Source of the DNA: Chloroflexota bacterium | GTDB taxonomy: Bacteria > Chloroflexota > Dehalococcoidia > Lucifugimonadales > Lucifugimonadaceae | Length of the DNA: 43,853 nucleotides | NCBI GenBank assembly: GCA_013204545.1 | Contig: JABMNN010000081.1 | Coordinates: forward strand, 1 to 43,853 | Direction: 5' to 3' | Part shown: piece after piece, positions 35,641-43,853 of the stretch | Numbering within the stretch: position 1 is the first letter of the stretch | Layout of the letters: each line of letters begins with the position of its first letter | Position numbers and translations under genes: made by a program | The notes under the pieces: generated by a model | Database searches by the model: none | The model's input: only the letters and a program-made list of their open reading frames with translations | Told to the model about the DNA's origin: nothing

Positions 35641-38550
35641 TCAGTCAAATAGAGCATCGGCGAGTATTTCAACTACGTGGCGAGATTCCCGTCGCGTGTT
35701 GAAACCAATTTGCTCACGACATGAGATACCAGATGTTGCGATTTCAGCGTCTGAATTGGCTTCCCGTATCGCTGGAAACAGTCGATCCTCACCGGCTGCA
35801 GTTGCGACATCAATGTGATTTTTCTCGTATCCGAACGATCCCGCCATTCCGCAGCAACCAGCCGATATTTCACTAGCGTCGTACCCAGATGGTAAGTTCA
35901 ACGCTGCCACCGATTTCGATGTGCCTGTGAGCGCTCGCTGGTGGCAATGCCCGAAGAACTTCACTTCTTTTTTCAGGTCGGACCATTTGATCTGTTGTCC
36001 ATCATCCGTGGCCGTGTCGACGAGGAGTTCCTCAATGGTTACAACTGATGCGGCTACATCTTTGGCCTTGTAATCACCCCCCAGCAGATCTGGCCAATCG
36101 TCGGTAATTGCTGAAACACAACTGGCTTCGCAGCCAACGATCTTGATACCTTGCTCGGCGTACGGATGCAATAAATCGACGTTGTGACGGGCATTTTCGC
36201 CAGCTTGATCGAGCATGCCTTTTGAAATCATTGGTCGCCCGCAGCACTTACGATCTTTGAGGACAACAACTTCATACCCTAGGGCTTCGAGAACTCGAGT
36301 TGCAGAGATGCCAATACTTGGGTGGTTGAAGTTCATGAAAGTATCGTGAAATAAAACGATTTGACCGCGCGGGCTAGCTGTTTTTGACCTGTGACCATCG
36401 AACCACTTCTGGAAAGTGTTTCGAGCAACCTTTGGCATTGGTCGATTCCGGTCGAATCCAACCGTCTTCTCAAGAAGTAATCTAACCGGTGCTGAGCGAC
36501 CAATTGTGTTGACAATTGGTGCGAGCGGAGCGGTTATCGAGTTCATCTTGTGAATATCGGCAACGAGTTTGGTACGAAGCGGCGCTCTGTTGGTTTTGTA
36601 GTACTGATACAGATATTCATACTTGATCTTCGCCATATCGACGTTCGATGGGCACTCTGATTTACAAGATTTGCACTCGAGGCACAGATCGAGAACGTCC
36701 AGAAGGTTCTTTGAACCTATGCTTTCGTGCGGCAGCGAACCTGAGAGAACTCCACGTAGGGCATTGGCACGACCACGAGTCGTGTGCTTCTCTTCTCGGG
36801 TTGCCATATAAGAGGGGCACATGGCACCCACATGCAATTTTCGACAGGCACCAACACCGTTACACATCTCGACTGCTGCGGCAAATCCACCTTCCTTTTT
36901 GAAATCGAGTCGAGTGGGAAATTCCGTCGTTCGGTATGTATCGCCAAACCGAAGATTTTCTTTGATGTCTGGAGTATCGAAAATTTTACCGGGGTTCATG
37001 ATCCCTGTTGGATCAAACGCCTTTTTCACGTCTCTGAATGCTTGGGTAAGCTCCGATCCGAACAGTTTTTCAGTGAAGAAGCCCCGAACGATACCATCAC
37101 CATGTTCACCGGAATAGGCTCCGTCGAATTCTTCAACCAGAGCTGCGATATCAGTCGCTATCGCCTCCATTTTTTCCATGCCATCACGAGTTTTGATATT
37201 GATCAAAGGGCGAATGTGAAGACATCCCACGCTAGCGTGACCGTAATATCCGGCTTCAGTGCCGTGACTTTTAACGATTTCATCGAACCTCGCGACGTAT
37301 TCTGGGAGTTTCTCGGGCGATACCGCAGTATCCTCAACGAATGGAAGCGGCTTGGCGGGTCCGTCCACATTCATCAGTAAGCCAAGATTTGCACGTCTGA
37401 ATTCGACAACTTCATTCTGTTCGGCAGCGGAATATAGCTTTGTCGTTGCGAATCCAAGTTTACGGCGAACGAGCTTATCGACCATTCGATCAAGTCGTGA
37501 GCGGACTTCCGCTTCTTCTTCACCACTGAATTCAACGACAAGAATGTCCGTAGGGTCACCTTGAAGGAATCCTATCGAACGAGAAAATCCCAGCGACCGA
37601 CGTGCCTGCTTGATGATCATCTCGCCAACATGCTCGACCGCCGCAGGTGATTCTTCAAGAATAACGACCGTCGCTTCCATCGCCTCTATCAAGCCGCTGA
37701 AGTGAACGACGCCGAGAACTTTGTGTTTAGGGGTCTTGACGAGATTCAACTTTGCAGCCGTAACTGCGGCCAGTGTGCCCTCTGAACCGACCATCACTTG
37801 GGTTAGGTTGAGGGCCGAGGCATTTTGCGTTCGGTCGATGTTGTAACCACCGACGCGCCGGAGAATCTTAGGAAATTTGGCCTCTATCAAATTAGCGGCC
37901 TGTGCCGAAATATCTGTTACACCGCGATAAATATCGCCTTCGAGGCCTTCTTTTCGAAGCAAGCTACTGAGATCTGTTGCATCTCGCATTCCGAAATTAG
38001 CCTGCGAACCATCCGAAAGAATGACGTCCATTTCGAGCACATGATCGACAGTTTTGCCGTAGATGATCGAGTGGGAACCGCAAGAGTTGTTGCCCATGGC
38101 ACCACCCACGTTTGCGCGGCTCGACGTGCTTGGGTCGGGAGTGAAGAACAGCCCTGACGATTTCAGCTGGCGATTTAACTCGTCGATAGTAATTCCGGGC
38201 TGAGTTTTAACCCAACTTTCTTCGCTATTGATATCGATCACATTGTGCATGTACTTGGAAAAATCGATTACAACGGAGTGGTTAACGGTTTGGCCTGAAA
38301 GCCCAGTTCCGCCACCACGTGGTAGAACTGAAACACCATTCTTCCCAGCAATTTCAATAACCGCTTGAACGTCAGCAGCGTCACGTGGAATTACGACTCC
38401 GACTGGTTCCATCTGATAGATGGAAGCATCAGTCGAGTACATCTGCTTTGTGACCGCATCGAACCGAACCTCGCCAGTCACCACGGCTTTTAAATCGGCT
38501 TCAAGGTCTCGTGTCGCGGTATTCAGTTTCCAGCCCTTAGTTGCTACCAC
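35641..38550 (-). CDS. D-2-hydroxyacid dehydrogenase, fused FAD (GlcD) and Fe-S (GlcF) subunits
   Basis: 969 residues. FAD-binding domain near the N-terminus (VSVLPRGGGTGLSGQTVN; NVGGAMGNNSCGSHSIIYG), a substrate domain with GEHGDGIVRG near 485, then two 4Fe-4S motifs (CNGVGACRKLHVGAMCP and CLECKSCKSECP) and two CCG domains (KCCGRPM; GCCGMAGSFG). This is a GlcD+GlcF-type fusion that oxidises D-lactate or glycolate and passes electrons to quinone. GTG start two bases after the terC stop, so co-transcribed. Adjacent LarA suggests joint lactate use. Confidence 0.95.
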   Translation of the reverse strand: MVATKGWKLNTATRDLEADLKAVVTGEVRFDAVTKQMYSTDASIYQMEPVGVVIPRDAADVQAVIEIAGKNGVSVLPRGGGTGLSGQTVNHSVVIDFSKYMHNVIDINSEESWVKTQPGITIDELNRQLKSSGLFFTPDPSTSSRANVGGAMGNNSCGSHSIIYGKTVDHVLEMDVILSDGSQANFGMRDATDLSSLLRKEGLEGDIYRGVTDISAQAANLIEAKFPKILRRVGGYNIDRTQNASALNLTQVMVGSEGTLAAVTAAKLNLVKTPKHKVLGVVHFSGLIEAMEATVVILEESPAAVEHVGEMIIKQARRSLGFSRSIGFLQGDPTDILVVEFSGEEEAEVRSRLDRMVDKLVRRKLGFATTKLYSAAEQNEVVEFRRANLGLLMNVDGPAKPLPFVEDTAVSPEKLPEYVARFDEIVKSHGTEAGYYGHASVGCLHIRPLINIKTRDGMEKMEAIATDIAALVEEFDGAYSGEHGDGIVRGFFTEKLFGSELTQAFRDVKKAFDPTGIMNPGKIFDTPDIKENLRFGDTYRTTEFPTRLDFKKEGGFAAAVEMCNGVGACRKLHVGAMCPSYMATREEKHTTRGRANALRGVLSGSLPHESIGSKNLLDVLDLCLECKSCKSECPSNVDMAKIKYEYLYQYYKTNRAPLRTKLVADIHKMNSITAPLAPIVNTIGRSAPVRLLLEKTVGFDRNRPMPKVARNTFQKWFDGHRSKTASPRGQIVLFHDTFMNFNHPSIGISATRVLEALGYEVVVLKDRKCCGRPMISKGMLDQAGENARHNVDLLHPYAEQGIKIVGCEASCVSAITDDWPDLLGGDYKAKDVAASVVTIEELLVDTATDDGQQIKWSDLKKEVKFFGHCHQRALTGTSKSVAALNLPSGYDASEISAGCCGMAGSFGYEKNHIDVATAAGEDRLFPAIREANSDAEIATSGISCREQIGFNTRRESRHVVEILADALFD

Positions 38551-38552
38551 AG

Positions 38553-39539
38553 TTACACACCTGAACCTGTGCTGGTAGATGAAGCGTGTGTACCTTCGTC
38601 TTCTTCGTTGTTTGGAAGAATCATGGACATAAGAACGCTGCCGCCCAGGATTCCGATAATGATGACAAGCGAAAGGTAGATGTCACCGAGTTCGCCAAAC
38701 ACGTGAAAATCGTGGAAGGCTTCTTCAACTATCATCTTCACACCGACGAATCCCAGAATCAGAGCAAGACCGTACTGCAGATATCTGAATAGCTTGACCA
38801 TCCCCACTAACAGGAAGAACAGTGGGCGCATCCCCAGCACCGCCATTGCGTTTGACGACCAAACAATGAACGGATCGTCAGTAATCCCGAACACGGTCGG
38901 AATCGAATCGATCGCAAATACTACGTCTGTGGTTCCGAGCACCAATACCACTAGCAAGAACGGTGTTACCGCGCGGACACCGTTCATTTTGGTGAAAAAT
39001 TTGGTTCCGTCGTATTCGGTGCTCACCGGCATGAATTTTCGGAACAATCTAACGGTGATGTTCTGACTTGGATCTACCTCTTGCTCGCCAGTAAACGCTA
39101 GTTTGTAGGCGGTGTAGATAAGGAATGCTCCGAGGATGAATAGGAACCATGAGAAAGCGGTTATGACCGCCACTCCGATCGCAATAAATACTGCCCGTGC
39201 GATCAGCGCACCGACTATTCCAAATAGAAGCCCTTTCGCTTGATAGTTCTTCGGAAGATTGAAGTAGCCAAATATGACGATGAACACGAACAAGTTATCG
39301 ATACTTAGGGCGCGTTCCGCCACGTATCCGGTGACGTACTCAAGTCCCTGCTGGCTGTTGCCAGTTGTGTATACCCAAACTCCAACTACTCCTGCAACCA
39401 GCGTCCAGAATACCGTGAGCCAAGCGGCTTCTTTCATTCCAACTTCGTGACTTTTTCGAGTCAGGACAAGCAAGTCGAAGACCAATAGCAGTACGAGAGC
39501 AACGTTGAAAATCAGCCAGTGATTAAAGCTTTCGAGCAA
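38553..39539 (-). CDS. TerC-family integral membrane protein
   Basis: 328 residues with about nine membrane helices. Typical TerC blocks are visible: YVAERALSIDNLFVFIVIFGYF with conserved acidic and Asn residues, VLVLGTTDVVFAIDSIPTVFGIT, and SNAMAVLGMRPLFFLL. The family includes tellurium-resistance and manganese-export proteins that assist metal loading of exported proteins. It is the first gene of a pair with the FAD/Fe-S oxidase. The acidic Ser/Thr-rich tail is not conserved. Confidence 0.93.
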   Translation of the reverse strand: MLESFNHWLIFNVALVLLLVFDLLVLTRKSHEVGMKEAAWLTVFWTLVAGVVGVWVYTTGNSQQGLEYVTGYVAERALSIDNLFVFIVIFGYFNLPKNYQAKGLLFGIVGALIARAVFIAIGVAVITAFSWFLFILGAFLIYTAYKLAFTGEQEVDPSQNITVRLFRKFMPVSTEYDGTKFFTKMNGVRAVTPFLLVVLVLGTTDVVFAIDSIPTVFGITDDPFIVWSSNAMAVLGMRPLFFLLVGMVKLFRYLQYGLALILGFVGVKMIVEEAFHDFHVFGELGDIYLSLVIIIGILGGSVLMSMILPNNEEDEGTHASSTSTGSGV

Positions 39540-39674
39540 CAGAGATCAGTCTTTCTATGCATTCGGTGTACAGCAGAGCAACGAGCGCGCTTATCCGGAG
39601 ACTAAGTTAGCACAGGCTATTTTGAGTCCATGGAACACCCGCGAAATAGGATATCGCTACACGCGATCCCCCAT

Positions 39675-40517
39675 TTACGAAGTTTTACTGATCTTGTACA
39701 CCTGTTGGCCACGAGGAGTCTTTACTTTTACCTCGTCACCGAGCTTGTGACCAAGAATTGCCGAACCGACGGGAGAGACGATTGAAATCTTGCTGGCAAG
39801 AGGGTTGGCTTCGTTAGGCTCAACAAGCTGGTATTTGAACGTCTTGTCGGTTTTTACTTCAGTCAGTTCGATTTTCGAACCAATACGAACTCGGCCGTCG
39901 TCCTGTGACTTGGAATCGATGATCACGGCCACTTTAAGCGTGGCTTCGAGTTCTCGAATCTTGCCGATTGTCATTCCCTGTGCTTCTCGGGCAGCTTCGA
40001 GTGGAGCATTTTCCCGAACATCACCATCGGCTGCAGCACGCTGAATGTCTTTAACAATTCGAACTCGCTCGTCTTGCAACGAAACAAGCTGCTTGGTCAT
40101 TTCGTTGAAACCACTTTGGGTTAGGCTCACACTGCGGGTTGAGTTGACCATCGAAACGGCCTTTGAAGCACCATTCCGTGACTTACGGAGGCGAAGGTGC
40201 TGTGCAAGATTGACCTCGATGTGATCCTTTTTCTTTAGGAATGTGAGGAACAGCTTCACAGCACTGAGTCGTTCAGTGGCGTCACGAGTTGCGGTTTTCG
40301 CACCGAATATTTCGTTGTATTCACCAATTTCAGACGGAATGATCGAGTCGATCAAACGGTCAGGGCCTATCCAACGCACAAATTTGGCAATTTCAGGCTG
40401 CGCTGCCCTCTTTGTATCTTTGGGCATCTGGCGGACATATGTCTGAAATGCTCCATTGAGCGAAAGAATCGCTTGCTCTTCCTGTATAGTTTCCGGTGCT
40501 TCAGACGTAGTTGCCAT
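39675..40517 (-). CDS. GreA/GreB-type transcript cleavage factor with recombinase-like N-terminal extension
   Basis: 280 residues, much longer than GreA (~158). Residues about 125-280 are GreA-like: a coiled coil with the acidic tip GDVRENAPLEAAREAQG (Asp and Glu that promote RNA cleavage in backtracked polymerase), and the C-terminal FKBP-like domain ending VGSAILGHKLGDEVKV. Residues about 15-115 (TYVRQMPKDTKRAAQPEIAK, RLSAVKLFLTFLKKKDHIE) look like the SAM-like core-binding domain of tyrosine recombinases. That domain may add DNA contact; its role is unknown. Confidence 0.88.
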   Translation of the reverse strand: MATTSEAPETIQEEQAILSLNGAFQTYVRQMPKDTKRAAQPEIAKFVRWIGPDRLIDSIIPSEIGEYNEIFGAKTATRDATERLSAVKLFLTFLKKKDHIEVNLAQHLRLRKSRNGASKAVSMVNSTRSVSLTQSGFNEMTKQLVSLQDERVRIVKDIQRAAADGDVRENAPLEAAREAQGMTIGKIRELEATLKVAVIIDSKSQDDGRVRIGSKIELTEVKTDKTFKYQLVEPNEANPLASKISIVSPVGSAILGHKLGDEVKVKTPRGQQVYKISKTS

Positions 40518-40637
40518 GTTTTGCCTATTTCTGTGGGATCGAGACTGAGTCTGTTTCCCACCTCTGGTTTCAGGAGAACAATGCGTTAATGATAGTTACG
40601 CAGATTTGACTCCGCAAATAATTCACTTCAATTTCGT

Positions 40638-40666
40638 TTGACACTCCACTGTCTCGAACTTAAAAT
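40638..40666 (+). promoter_or_regulatory. Near-consensus housekeeping promoter of the rpmH operon
   Basis: TTGACA (40638-40643), an exact 17-base spacer, and TAAAAT (40661-40666). It points at rpmH, whose ATG is about 85 bases past the expected transcription start. One base off the sigma-70/SigA consensus in total. Confidence 0.8.
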
Positions 40667-40757
40667 CAATCTTTACCCACTTGCAATTCATTCGGGTTAA
40701 TTCGCTTTAGGGGCCTTAAGTTCCTGAATACTGAGCCTGAAAGCTTCCTCCTTCAAT

Positions 40758-40898
40758 ATGCCAAAGCGTACCTATCAACCCAAATCCCGTCGACGTCAGC
40801 GCGTCCACGGCTTCCGATCACGCATGAGTTCCAAAGGTGGCCGTGCGGTTCTCGCACGTCGTCGAGGCAAGGGCAGGCTGCGACTAACCGTCGATTAA
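40758..40898 (+). CDS. rpmH: 50S ribosomal protein L34
   Basis: 46 residues starting [20 protein letters not shown] and containing [16 protein letters not shown], the canonical L34 sequence. A structural protein of the large ribosomal subunit. First gene of the conserved rpmH-rnpA-yidD-yidC-jag block, often near the replication origin. The stop is 10 bases before the rnpA start. dnaA is not upstream here; greA is divergent instead. Confidence 0.98.
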   Translation: MPKRTYQPKSRRRQRVHGFRSRMSSKGGRAVLARRRGKGRLRLTVD

Positions 40899-40908
40899 GT
40901 CGCGTTCA

Positions 40909-41280
40909 GTGTCTTTACCCACTAAACAACGAATTAGGCGACCGGCGGAGTTCCGCTTGGTTTTAGCGCGTGGTCGCCGATCTTCGAATGCGTTTACAAA
41001 TGTCGTTGCGATGCCGAACGATCTTCCCTATTTACGAGTTGGTCTCGCTGTAAGCAAGCGTGTGGGCAACGCCGTCACAAGAAACCTCGTGAAGCGACGT
41101 ATTCGTAGTGCATTCGCCAGTGTTGATGTATCCGATGGATGGGATGTAGTAGTTACTGCGAAGCCTGAATCTTCCGAGAGTTCATACTCAGATCTCGACC
41201 GAGCGCTCAAAAAATCGATCGAACGAGTAGGTGTTAGGGTGAATCACTTCGGCACGGTGAAATCTCAGGTGGTTGTGTAA
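40909..41280 (+). CDS. rnpA: Ribonuclease P protein component
   Basis: 123 residues from GTG 40909. It has RRPAEFRLVLARGRR at the start, LRVGLAVSKRVGNAVTRNLV and the RNR-like signature KRRIRSAF that contacts the RNase P RNA. With that RNA it matures tRNA 5' ends. The stop codon shares one base with the yidD start. Confidence 0.96.
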   Translation: MSLPTKQRIRRPAEFRLVLARGRRSSNAFTNVVAMPNDLPYLRVGLAVSKRVGNAVTRNLVKRRIRSAFASVDVSDGWDVVVTAKPESSESSYSDLDRALKKSIERVGVRVNHFGTVKSQVVV

Positions 41281-41507
41281 TGCGATACGCACTTCTACTA
41301 TTTATCAAGTTTTACAAGTTGGCGATTTCGCCTTACTGGCCTGGCCAGTGCCGGTACGACCCAACGTGTTCGGTTTTCGCAGCCGATGCCATTCAAGCGC
41401 ACGGAGCTGTTAAAGGGTCATGGCTGGCAGCGAAAAGGATTGGTCGGTGTCATCCCGGTCGACCAAGGGGTTACGATCCCGTTCCGCAAAAGCATCTATT
41501 GAAATAA
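41280..41507 (+). CDS. yidD: Membrane protein insertion efficiency factor YidD
   Basis: 75 residues with the family core YKLAISPYWPGQCRYDPTCS and ending GYDPVP. The conserved Cys pair and Tyr/Asp are present. It helps YidC-mediated insertion of inner-membrane proteins. It overlaps rnpA by one base, so translation is coupled. Confidence 0.96.
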   Translation: MRYALLLFIKFYKLAISPYWPGQCRYDPTCSVFAADAIQAHGAVKGSWLAAKRIGRCHPGRPRGYDPVPQKHLLK

Positions 41508-41597
41508 CGAAACCATTCTGGGCAGGGCTGCTAAATTGCATACCTCGCTCCGTTCAGCACCTCCCGGAGGCATAAAACGCCACCGTTAATAACTGGC

Positions 41598-42872
41598 ATG
41601 ATCCGCAACATTGAATCTGGATCAATGCCAAAACAACGAAACCGCAGCAACCGGAAACGGTTGCCTCTCTTGTTCGCCCTCATCCTTGTGATGATCGCGT
41701 CTATTGCATGTGTTAACGACCTCACGCCCGCGGGTGGTTGGTCGGGGCCTGTCGCTGAAGGCGAGAGTCTGTTTATCGGTAACGGTGACGGGAATCTAGT
41801 CCGATTCGATCCTCAATCTGGAAATCTCGACAACAACTGGCGCTACCCCAGCGGTGACGGTCTTGGAGCCATGTACAGCAACTCCGTTGTAATCGGCGAG
41901 AACATCTACGGCATTGGCTATACCTGTCGTGGCGATAATTGCGACGGCGAAATCTTTGGATTGAACCTTGCAAGTGGGTCTCCAATTTGGGGACAAAATG
42001 GCCTCAAATTGAAAACCAAGCTAGTCGGTGAAATTGGCGTTTCCGGTGACACGATATTTGTCGGAACTAGTTTGATTCATGATGAGGAAGACGGTGCAGA
42101 GGGTTACCTCTACGCTATCGACTCATCGCCAACTACTTCGTCTATCGTAAAGTGGCGGATTCCTTTGGACGGTAACTCCTTCAGTGGCGTTACAGTGGAC
42201 GGCTCGACCGCATTCATCGCTACGATGGCTGGAACGTTGTACGCGATTGATATTTCCGAAGCGGATTTTGCCGACCCAGAATCTCGTATCAAGTGGACGT
42301 TTAAGGCCGACGGTGCGATTGCTGGATCCGTCCTTGCTAAAGATGGAAATCTTTACTTTGGTGATCTGGCCAGTAATGCCTACAAATTGGATTCATCCTC
42401 TCGATCGGGCGATTCGGTATCTTCCGGAATGAACACTGCGAGAGGCGAATGGAAGTTCGATGCCGGTGCCTGGATTTGGGCAAAACCGATCGTTGAAAAC
42501 GGCATTGTGTATGTGTCCACCCTCGGGGGCTCGATATTTGCGCTCGAAGATTCCAACGGAGTCGAAAAATGGGCGACATCAATTGAAGGCCAGATCGTAT
42601 CTTCGCCGACATTGTTCGACCGAAAGCGCGGTGACACCCGTGAACGAGCACTGGCTGTACCTTCCGGAGAGCAAAATGTCTGGGTAATCTCGGTTATCGA
42701 TGGTCGAGAACTTGGGGTGTTCGTCACCGACAATCCCGTCAAATCGACCCCGTTGGTGTACAACGAAAATCTTTACGTACACAGCTTAAATGGTGATCTT
42801 AAGTGGTACTCAGTTGACGATACAACCCAAAGAGGCTGCGTCGATTTGAAAGGCGGTGGACGATGCGACTAA
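41598..42872 (+). CDS. PQQ-like beta-propeller lipoprotein
   Basis: 424 residues from ATG 41598; ATG 41625 (MPKQRNRS) is an alternative start that still leaves a full signal. The signal ends in the lipobox SIAC. The rest is a series of beta-propeller repeats with the PQQ/BamB-like pattern G-x-L-Y-A-I-D (EGYLYAIDSSP, AGTLYAIDISE, GGSIFALEDSNGVEKWATSI). Likely an extracytoplasmic lipid-anchored scaffold. Its place between yidD and yidC suggests a role in membrane-protein insertion or envelope quality control, like BamB, but that is inference. Confidence 0.88.
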   Translation: MIRNIESGSMPKQRNRSNRKRLPLLFALILVMIASIACVNDLTPAGGWSGPVAEGESLFIGNGDGNLVRFDPQSGNLDNNWRYPSGDGLGAMYSNSVVIGENIYGIGYTCRGDNCDGEIFGLNLASGSPIWGQNGLKLKTKLVGEIGVSGDTIFVGTSLIHDEEDGAEGYLYAIDSSPTTSSIVKWRIPLDGNSFSGVTVDGSTAFIATMAGTLYAIDISEADFADPESRIKWTFKADGAIAGSVLAKDGNLYFGDLASNAYKLDSSSRSGDSVSSGMNTARGEWKFDAGAWIWAKPIVENGIVYVSTLGGSIFALEDSNGVEKWATSIEGQIVSSPTLFDRKRGDTRERALAVPSGEQNVWVISVIDGRELGVFVTDNPVKSTPLVYNENLYVHSLNGDLKWYSVDDTTQRGCVDLKGGGRCD

Positions 42873-42915
42873 TCGTTCTCGCCCCCCACAGTATTTCTAA
42901 CAGGGAGGCCATCTA

Positions 42916-43853
42916 ATGGAAATTTTTGGCATTCTTTGGCAAGAAGTAATCATGCGACCGATGATCAACAGCCTTGCGTTGTTGTATCAGTTGTTGTTTT
43001 CGAACTTCGGACTCAGCATCATCGTCTTTACAGTTCTCATACGTTTGGCAATGATCCCTCTGACCGTTCGGCAGACTCGCCAGATGAAGAAAATGCAGGG
43101 CATTCAGCCTAAACTGAAGGCGATTCAGGAGAAGTACAAGGGCAAAGCGGGCGATGCTCGCCGTCAAATGTCTTCGGAAACGATGGGGCTTTACAAGCAA
43201 GCCGGAGTTAGCCCCGTCGGCTGTCTCGGACCGATGATTATCCAGATGCCAATCTGGATTGGTTTCTATCGGGCAATTCTGCGAACCATGCCATCTACAC
43301 CAGAAGGCACGGCAAATCTTTCAGATCTGTTCTACAGCTGGAACCCGGCCATCGCTTCAGTGCCATTTGATAGCCATTTCATTGGTCTGTCCCTCGTTGA
43401 TCTAGTATCTGCCGCAGCGATGCCGTTTAATTACGCATTGCCAGTGCTGGTTGGTGCGTCGATGTTCCTCCAGCAGAAGATGACTACGAACCCAACCTCA
43501 GACCCACGACAAAAACAGACCAACCAGATGATGCTTTGGATGATGCCGATTATGTTCGGTGCGTTCACATGGCAGTTCCCAGCTGGTTTGGCTGTTTACA
43601 TCCTGTTCTCAAACTCCATCGGCGTAGCAATTCAGTACTTCGTCGGTGGCAAACAACCAATCGAACTATTCGGAAAATCGTTCCTCGGAACCGATGCGAG
43701 CAGAGCAGAACGAGCGACACAGCTTGCTGCCGAAGCCGCTGGTAAGAGTGCATCGATAGCCGATTCGGAGGAATCAGAAAAAGATGGCCAGAGCACGGAA
43801 GTTCTCGGGAAAAACAGTGGACGAAGCGACCGGAATCGCACTCACCGCACTGG
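42916..43853 (+). CDS. yidC: Membrane protein insertase YidC/OxaA (3' end beyond window)
   Basis: Starts at ATG 42916 after AGGGAGG. At least 312 residues are visible: helix LFSNFGLSIIVFTVLIRLAM, the positively charged hydrophilic groove (RQTRQMKKMQGIQPKLKAIQ), GPMIIQMPIWIGFYRAI, and PIMFGAFTWQFPAGLAVYI. The short form without a large periplasmic domain is typical of non-proteobacterial YidC. The frame is still open at the window edge and overlaps the start of the next gene. Confidence 0.96.
   Translation, partial: MEIFGILWQEVIMRPMINSLALLYQLLFSNFGLSIIVFTVLIRLAMIPLTVRQTRQMKKMQGIQPKLKAIQEKYKGKAGDARRQMSSETMGLYKQAGVSPVGCLGPMIIQMPIWIGFYRAILRTMPSTPEGTANLSDLFYSWNPAIASVPFDSHFIGLSLVDLVSAAAMPFNYALPVLVGASMFLQQKMTTNPTSDPRQKQTNQMMLWMMPIMFGAFTWQFPAGLAVYILFSNSIGVAIQYFVGGKQPIELFGKSFLGTDASRAERATQLAAEAAGKSASIADSEESEKDGQSTEVLGKNSGRSDRNRTHRT
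43784..43853 (+). CDS. jag: Jag/KhpB-type RNA-binding protein, 5' end only
   Basis: Begins MARARKFSGKTVDEATGIAL, matching the Jag_N domain that opens Jag/KhpB proteins, and it is the gene expected after yidC. GGAGGA lies about 12 bases upstream. It starts inside the still-open yidC frame, so the two overlap by at least 70 bases. Truncated by the window edge after 23 codons. Confidence 0.65.
   Translation, partial: MARARKFSGKTVDEATGIALTAL

Noticed and set aside
40518..40757. Replication origin next to rpmH
   Set aside because: No cluster of DnaA boxes (TTATCCACA-like) was seen and dnaA is absent; only a promoter is supported.

Overview
The window looks like a chromosomal segment of a free-living bacterium of moderate GC content, most likely a marine Chloroflexota (SAR202/Dehalococcoidia type). 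This is an inference. It rests on a bacterial rpmH-rnpA-yidD-yidC-jag block at the right end, standing beside a gene for an archaeal-type flagellin (archaellin), a machine known in bacteria mainly from Chloroflexota. The many single-copy catabolic enzymes (Gfo/Idh/MocA and ketopantoate-reductase types, aldo/keto reductase, medium-chain dehydrogenase, LarA, FAD/Fe-S oxidase) fit the same group. No rRNA, intact tRNA or CRISPR array was seen.

Layout. 1-5.6 kb: AAC(3)-type acetyltransferase, a membrane histidine kinase with a degenerate ATPase, an unknown two-helix membrane protein and a GH114-like lipoprotein, the last two separated by tandem CRP/FNR-like palindromes. 5.6-9.8 kb: a gene-poor accessory stretch with tiny membrane proteins, one methyltransferase, two degenerate tRNA-like direct repeats and homopolymer tracts. 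9.8-17.2 kb: metabolic enzymes, a haem-binding protein, a tandem UspA protein and a TauE/SafE-type exporter. 17.2-20.4 kb: two paralogous lipoproteins, one broken by a TAG, and cinA with a degenerate C-terminal domain. 20.5-26.4 kb: a gene with two SOS-box palindromes around its promoter, a Cys4-HTH protein, and a MEMO-family gene cut in two by a complete IS1595-family element.

That element is the clearest discovery-type signal. It spans 23052-26168 (3,117 bp), has 24-bp terminal inverted repeats (21/24 identical) and an exact 8-bp target duplication (TTTTAGAA). It carries three closely packed genes: an unknown membrane-type protein, the DDE transposase, and a beta-class DNA methyltransferase fused to an Mrr-like nuclease domain. 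The methyltransferase overlaps the transposase by ATGA and contains one in-frame TAG. Deleting the element and one copy of the duplication restores a 427-codon MEMO gene.

26.4-43.9 kb: phoU and pstB, a GH63-like glycosidase with an in-frame TAG, rlmN, a SelA-like PLP enzyme, archaellin with an unusual long leader, transaldolase, larA facing a GlcD-GlcF-type fused oxidase (probable lactate/2-hydroxyacid use), terC, a GreA factor with a recombinase-like N-terminal extension, and the rpmH cluster behind a near-consensus promoter. Three otherwise clean reading frames (17.48, 24.88 and 28.39 kb) are each interrupted only by TAG. TAG is also a common genuine stop here, so I favour nonsense mutations over recoding.
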